A DNA stretch of 8,327 bases from Gammaproteobacteria bacterium (GTDB taxonomy: Bacteria; Pseudomonadota; Gammaproteobacteria; Chromatiales; Sedimenticolaceae): assembly GCA_020445245.1 (NCBI GenBank), contig JAGRHB010000068.1:1-8327 (forward strand). Direction: 5' to 3'. A model generated the notes under the pieces. The model searched no databases. It was not told the origin of the DNA and saw nothing but the letters and a program-made list of their open reading frames with translations. Positions 5,453-8,327 of this stretch are shown here, piece after piece (within the stretch, counting starts at the first letter, position 1; each line of letters opens with the position of its first letter). Made by a program: the position numbers and the translations under genes.

Positions 5453-5479
5453 TCGATCTGTTCGTATACACCAGATCGA
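5453..5479. promoter_or_regulatory. Candidate operator: 8-bp dyad around a -10-like TATACA
   Basis: TCGATCTG (5453-5460) and CAGATCGA (5472-5479) are perfect inverted arms around an 11-nt spacer that contains TATACA (5465-5470). If TATACA is a -10 element, transcription starts near 5477. The CRP-like site would then be centred about 72 bp upstream, close to a usual class I position, and the dyad would cover the -10. No consensus -35 is present. An LldR-like GntR repressor is a natural candidate, but the arms are not a motif I can assign. Confidence 0.4.
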
Positions 5480-5615
5480 CCCCGCCACGGCCACCCCCAG
5501 CGCAGCGCATAGGCATAAACCTGTCGGACCGTCATCCACGCGGCGAGTTCACCGGATATCCCCGGGGCTACGACGGCGGCACAATATTCGACCGTGCCGC
5601 GCACGCCGCTGCCGC

Positions 5616-5621
5616 TACAAT
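5616..5621 (+). promoter_or_regulatory. Alternative -10-like TACAAT close to lldE
   Basis: TACAAT lies 56 bp before the lldE start codon, but no recognisable -35 sits 16-18 bp upstream. This is an alternative to the farther TATACA element. Confidence 0.2.
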
Positions 5622-5677
5622 TGGAAGACTCGACCCCCGGCCTCCGGGGCAGCACCGAACAGGATGGGCTCAACCCT

Positions 5678-6424
5678 ATGCCGGCACCCCAGCAGGTCTA
5701 TTTCTTTGCCACGTGTCTGATCGACCTGCTGTACCCGGCGGCCGGCCTGGCCGGAATGCAGCTGCTGCGGCGTGAGGGCGTCGAGGTGATCTTCCCTGCG
5801 GATCAGACCTGCTGTGGCCAGCCGGCATTCAACTCGGGGTACCGTGACGAGGCGCTCGAGGTGGCACGCGCCCAGCTCAGGTGTTTCCCGCGTGACATCC
5901 CGGTGGTGGTGCCTTCGGGCTCATGTGGCGGCATGATTCGGCAGCACTGGCCCGAACTTTTCGCGGGCCAGCCGGACGAACCGACCGCGCTGGCGGTTGC
6001 CGCCCGAACCTATGAGCTGACCGAGTTCCTCGTCGATGTCCTGCAGATCAGTCTGCGCGATCTCGGTGAGCCGGTGAAGGTGGCCATCCACACCTCGTGT
6101 TCGGCACGCCGCGAGATGGGGGTCGCCGATCGCATCGAGTCGTTGGTTTCCCAGCTCGACAAGGTCGAGGTGATGACCCAGCAGCGCAAGGCGGAGTGTT
6201 GCGGCTTCGGTGGCACCTTCGCGGTCAAGCAGGCCGACGTGTCCGGCGCCATGGTGCAGGACAAGACCGACGCCCTGCGCGCCACTGCAGCGCAGTGCGT
6301 GATCAGCCAGGACTGTGGCTGCCTGATGAACATCGGCGGCGCTTTCGAGAAGCAGGGAGGAGGCCCGCAAACCCTCCATGTCGCCGAATTCCTGTGGGAG
6401 CGCACCGCCGGGGAGGCATCGTGA
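5678..6424 (+). CDS. lldE: L-lactate oxidation complex subunit LldE (LutA), CCG-domain iron-sulfur protein
   Basis: This 248-residue subunit belongs to the three-part LldEFG/LutABC complex, which oxidises L-lactate to pyruvate independently of LldD. It has two cysteine-rich CCG domains, as in heterodisulfide reductase and glycolate oxidase GlcF. In the first, C13 (FFATCLIDL), C45-C46-G (TCCGQPAFNSGY) and C83 (SGSCGGM) are visible. In the second, C141 (HTSCSARRE), C174-C175-G (ECCGFGGTFAVK) and C213/C215 (DCGCLMNIGG) are visible. These cysteines are expected to bind an Fe-S cluster. I start at ATG 5678, which gives the family length (about 240-250). The ribosome site is weak (AGGATGGG, rather far upstream), and an upstream in-frame GTG (5594) would add a non-conserved, Pro/Gly-rich extension. 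The stop overlaps the lldF start by 4 nt (GTGA), indicating coupling. Confidence 0.93.
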   Translation: MPAPQQVYFFATCLIDLLYPAAGLAGMQLLRREGVEVIFPADQTCCGQPAFNSGYRDEALEVARAQLRCFPRDIPVVVPSGSCGGMIRQHWPELFAGQPDEPTALAVAARTYELTEFLVDVLQISLRDLGEPVKVAIHTSCSARREMGVADRIESLVSQLDKVEVMTQQRKAECCGFGGTFAVKQADVSGAMVQDKTDALRATAAQCVISQDCGCLMNIGGAFEKQGGGPQTLHVAEFLWERTAGEAS

Positions 6425-7842
6425 ACCAGACCAAGGCATTTCGTCGACGCATCGACGCCGCGCTGCACGACGACCAGCTGCGACGTAACTTCCGGTCCGC
6501 GCTGACCGGAATCCAGGCCAAGCGTGAGACCCAGTTTTCCGACGACAGGCAGTTGCAGGCACTGCGTGAGCAGGCGCGTATGGTGCGCGCCAATGCATTG
6601 GTGAAGCAGCCCGAGCTGCTCGAACAGCTCGAAGCAAGGCTGACCGGAAACGGCATCCAGGTGCATTGGGCCGAGACACCGCAACAGGCCAACACGATCA
6701 TTGGCGACATTCTCCGGGCCGCTGGCGCCCGATCGGTGGTCAAGGGCAAATCAATGGTCTCGGAGGAGACCGAACTCAATCATTACCTGGAGCAGCTGGG
6801 TGTCGAAGTAATCGAGTCCGATCTCGGAGAGTTCATCATCCAGCTCGCAAAGGAGCCGCCCTCGCATATCGTCGCCCCGGCGATCCACAAGAACCGTCGT
6901 GAGGTGGCCGAGCTGTTCCACCGTTTCTATCCGGACATCCCGTATACCGAGGATATCGACCAGCTGACTCAGAGTGCACGCCTGATCCTGCGCGAGAAGT
7001 TTGCCGCCGCGGACGCCGGCATTTCCGGTGTCAACTTTGCGGTCGCCGAGACCGGCACCCTGTGCCTGGTGGAAAACGAGGGAAACGGCCGGCTGAGCAC
7101 CACGGCGCCACGGCTGCATATCGCGATCACCGGCGTCGAAAAAGTGGTGGAGAGGCTCTCTGACGTGCCGCCACTGCTCGAGATCCTGACCAAGTCGGCG
7201 ACCGGCCAACCCATCACCACCTATTTCAATATGATCAGCCGTCCGCGCCAGCCCGGTGAACTCGACGGCCCTGAGGCGGTGCATCTGGTGCTGCTGGACA
7301 ACGGGCGTTCGCGTATCCGCGTCGACGAGGAGCTGCTCGACACCCTGCGCTGCATCCGCTGCGGCACCTGCATCAATTACTGCCCGGTCTACGTCCAGCT
7401 CGGCGGCCATGCCTACGGCACCGTCTATCCCGGTCCGATCGGTATCGCACTGGAGCCGCAGCGCATCGGGATCGACAAGGTCGGCACACTGACCTCGGCG
7501 TGTACGATGTGCGGTGCCTGCGGTGAGGTCTGCCCGGTCAAGATTCCACTGCCCAAACTGATCAACCGCCTGCGCGCGGAGGCGGTCAACGAGCAGCGCA
7601 CCTCCACCCCGTTGCTCGGCCGGGGCAGCCTGCGCAAGCCCGGTGAGGCGACAGCCTGGAAGCTGTGGCAGCAGTTATATGCACATCCGCGGCTGTATCG
7701 GCTGTTCACCCTCGCTGTGACGCGCCTGCGCTGGCTCACCCCGCGCAAACTGGGCGGCTGGACACGCTACCGCAGCGCCCCCAGACCGGCGCCGCGCAGC
7801 CTGCGGGAGTTGGCCATTCGCGAGGGATTTGGCCATGGGTAG
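6421..7842 (+). CDS. lldF: L-lactate oxidation complex subunit LldF (LutB), LUD plus ferredoxin domain
   Basis: This 473-residue protein matches the roughly 475-residue LldF/YkgF/LutB family along its length. The N-terminal LUD domain (about 60-300) contains VKGKSMVSEETELNHYL, GEFIIQLAKEPPSHIVAPAI and NFAVAETGTLCLVENEGN. Two 4Fe-4S motifs follow: C311-x2-C314-x2-C317-x3-C321 (CIRCGTC, then CPVY) and C361-x2-C364-x2-C367-x3-C371 (CTMCGAC, then CPVKIPL). Between them is the family's GGHAYGTVYPGPIG. The protein should pass electrons from lactate through its clusters within the LldEFG complex. It starts at GTG 6421 inside the lldE stop; the frame is also open upstream, but that part is the lldE shadow. 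It overlaps lldG by 8 nt. No key residue is missing, and the gene looks intact. Confidence 0.96.
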   Translation: MNQTKAFRRRIDAALHDDQLRRNFRSALTGIQAKRETQFSDDRQLQALREQARMVRANALVKQPELLEQLEARLTGNGIQVHWAETPQQANTIIGDILRAAGARSVVKGKSMVSEETELNHYLEQLGVEVIESDLGEFIIQLAKEPPSHIVAPAIHKNRREVAELFHRFYPDIPYTEDIDQLTQSARLILREKFAAADAGISGVNFAVAETGTLCLVENEGNGRLSTTAPRLHIAITGVEKVVERLSDVPPLLEILTKSATGQPITTYFNMISRPRQPGELDGPEAVHLVLLDNGRSRIRVDEELLDTLRCIRCGTCINYCPVYVQLGGHAYGTVYPGPIGIALEPQRIGIDKVGTLTSACTMCGACGEVCPVKIPLPKLINRLRAEAVNEQRTSTPLLGRGSLRKPGEATAWKLWQQLYAHPRLYRLFTLAVTRLRWLTPRKLGGWTRYRSAPRPAPRSLRELAIREGFGHG

Positions 7843-8327
7843 TGCACGCGACAACATCCTCGGGCGCCTGCGCGCCAACCGTCCCCATGCCGTTCCCGCC
7901 CCGGCGGTGTACACGAAACCATTGGGCTGGGACCGTGAACGCTGTATCGCCGAATTCATGACACGAATGCACGCGGTGCGCGGCGAGGTGCATCGGGTGG
8001 CACGCGATGACTGGACCGCCTGGATCAACAGGGAATTGCCGCCCCGTGGCATGCTCCGCGGCCTGATTGGCCGCGGCGCGGTCGCCGAGCAATTCGCGGC
8101 GGCCGCAGCGGACGAATTCACGCTGACCCGCTACGACCACGCGATCGACGACTGGAAGGACGTACTGTTTCGTGACATCGATTTCTCGGTCACCGGGACC
8201 CTCGCGGGTTTGGCCGAAAGCGGCAGCCTGGTACTGTGGCCCAGCCAGGATGAGCCGCGCCTGATGTCATTGGTGCCGCCGCTGCAAATCGCCCTGCTCG
8301 ACGCCGGCCGCCTGTTCGAGAACTTCG
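7835..8327 (+). CDS. lldG: L-lactate oxidation complex subunit LldG (LutC), partial
   Basis: This is the third subunit of the lactate-oxidising complex, a LUD-domain protein. The 164 visible residues open MGSARDNILGRLRANRP, a short helix typical of LutC/YkgG proteins. The variable middle follows. The conserved LUD core is at about 117-155: FSVTGTLAGLAESGSLVLWP, then EPRLMSLVPP and IALL. The window ends inside the gene; the usual length is a little over 200 residues, so roughly 50 are missing. It starts at ATG 7835 with GAGGG 8 nt upstream, overlapping the lldF stop by 8 nt. The order E-F-G is the standard operon order. A lactate permease or regulator may lie beyond the right edge, since none is present here. 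Confidence 0.93.
   Translation, partial: MGSARDNILGRLRANRPHAVPAPAVYTKPLGWDRERCIAEFMTRMHAVRGEVHRVARDDWTAWINRELPPRGMLRGLIGRGAVAEQFAAAAADEFTLTRYDHAIDDWKDVLFRDIDFSVTGTLAGLAESGSLVLWPSQDEPRLMSLVPPLQIALLDAGRLFENF

Larger units (their letters stand above)
5208..5677. other. Long gene-poor region upstream of lldEFG
   Basis: This stretch of about 470 bp has no gene I can support. Open frames exist on both strands (5230-5775 plus; 5218-5673 minus), but their products are low-complexity (Thr/Pro/Arg or Cys/Ser/Trp-rich) and resemble nothing I know. The left part is AC-rich with several ACAACA runs. It contains an orphan AAGGAGGTG, a CRP/Vfr-like site and a dyad, listed separately. It is most likely the control region and long 5' leader of the lactate operon. 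Confidence 0.55.

Noticed and set aside
5218..5673. Minus-strand Cys/Trp-rich frame of 151 codons
   Set aside because: It has no convincing ribosome site or recognisable domain, and its cysteines come from AC-rich DNA read antisense. An orphan gene here is not excluded but I cannot support it.
5230..5775. Plus-strand frame of 181 codons ahead of lldE
   Set aside because: Its GTG lies inside the Shine-Dalgarno itself, the product is low-complexity Thr/Pro/Arg-rich, and it runs into lldE in the wrong frame.

Overview
The window reads as ordinary chromosome of a GC-rich gammaproteobacterium. The support is that RsuA, Fpr, the DUF3149-like protein and the LldEFG proteins all resemble gammaproteobacterial forms, and that most reading frames are GC-rich with G/C-rich third positions. 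I cannot name the genus. A free-living, possibly Chromatiales-like bacterium would fit, but that is a guess. I see no transposase, integrase, tRNA, rRNA, CRISPR array or phage gene, and no clear candidate for an undescribed multi-gene system. The more interesting signals are small regulatory structures between genes.

Layout. Positions 1-413 (minus) hold the start of a membrane-anchored protein with a TTG start; it runs off the left edge. It is divergent from fpr (592-1338, plus), a ferredoxin/flavodoxin-NADP reductase. Convergent with fpr is a minus-strand pair: rsuA (1872-2582), a 16S rRNA pseudouridine synthase, followed by a PilZ-domain protein (1356-1796). Three plus-strand genes then follow. 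They are an unrecognised 120-residue protein (2766-3128), an exported EF-hand protein (3179-3481) and a 43-residue single-span membrane protein of DUF3149 type (3593-3724). A minus-strand EamA/DMT transporter (3804-4706) faces them. Its leader carries a perfect 14-bp-stem hairpin with a U-rich tail, which is an attenuator candidate. Upstream of that is a 60-residue acidic orphan (4956-5138, minus) with its own AT-rich promoter region.

The right third is the lactate-oxidation operon lldE-lldF-lldG (lutABC type, 5678 to the window end). Its genes overlap by 4 and 8 nt, and lldG is cut by the edge. It is preceded by about 450 bp without a convincing gene. That stretch contains a good CRP/Vfr-like site, a TATACA -10-like element, and an 8-bp dyad centred on that element. 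I read this as the likely control region of the operon.

Functional links. LldEFG together form an iron-sulfur L-lactate dehydrogenase that feeds electrons to the respiratory chain. Fpr supplies or withdraws electrons between NADP(H) and ferredoxin or flavodoxin. The remaining genes are housekeeping, c-di-GMP signalling, transport or small orphans, with no evident shared pathway.
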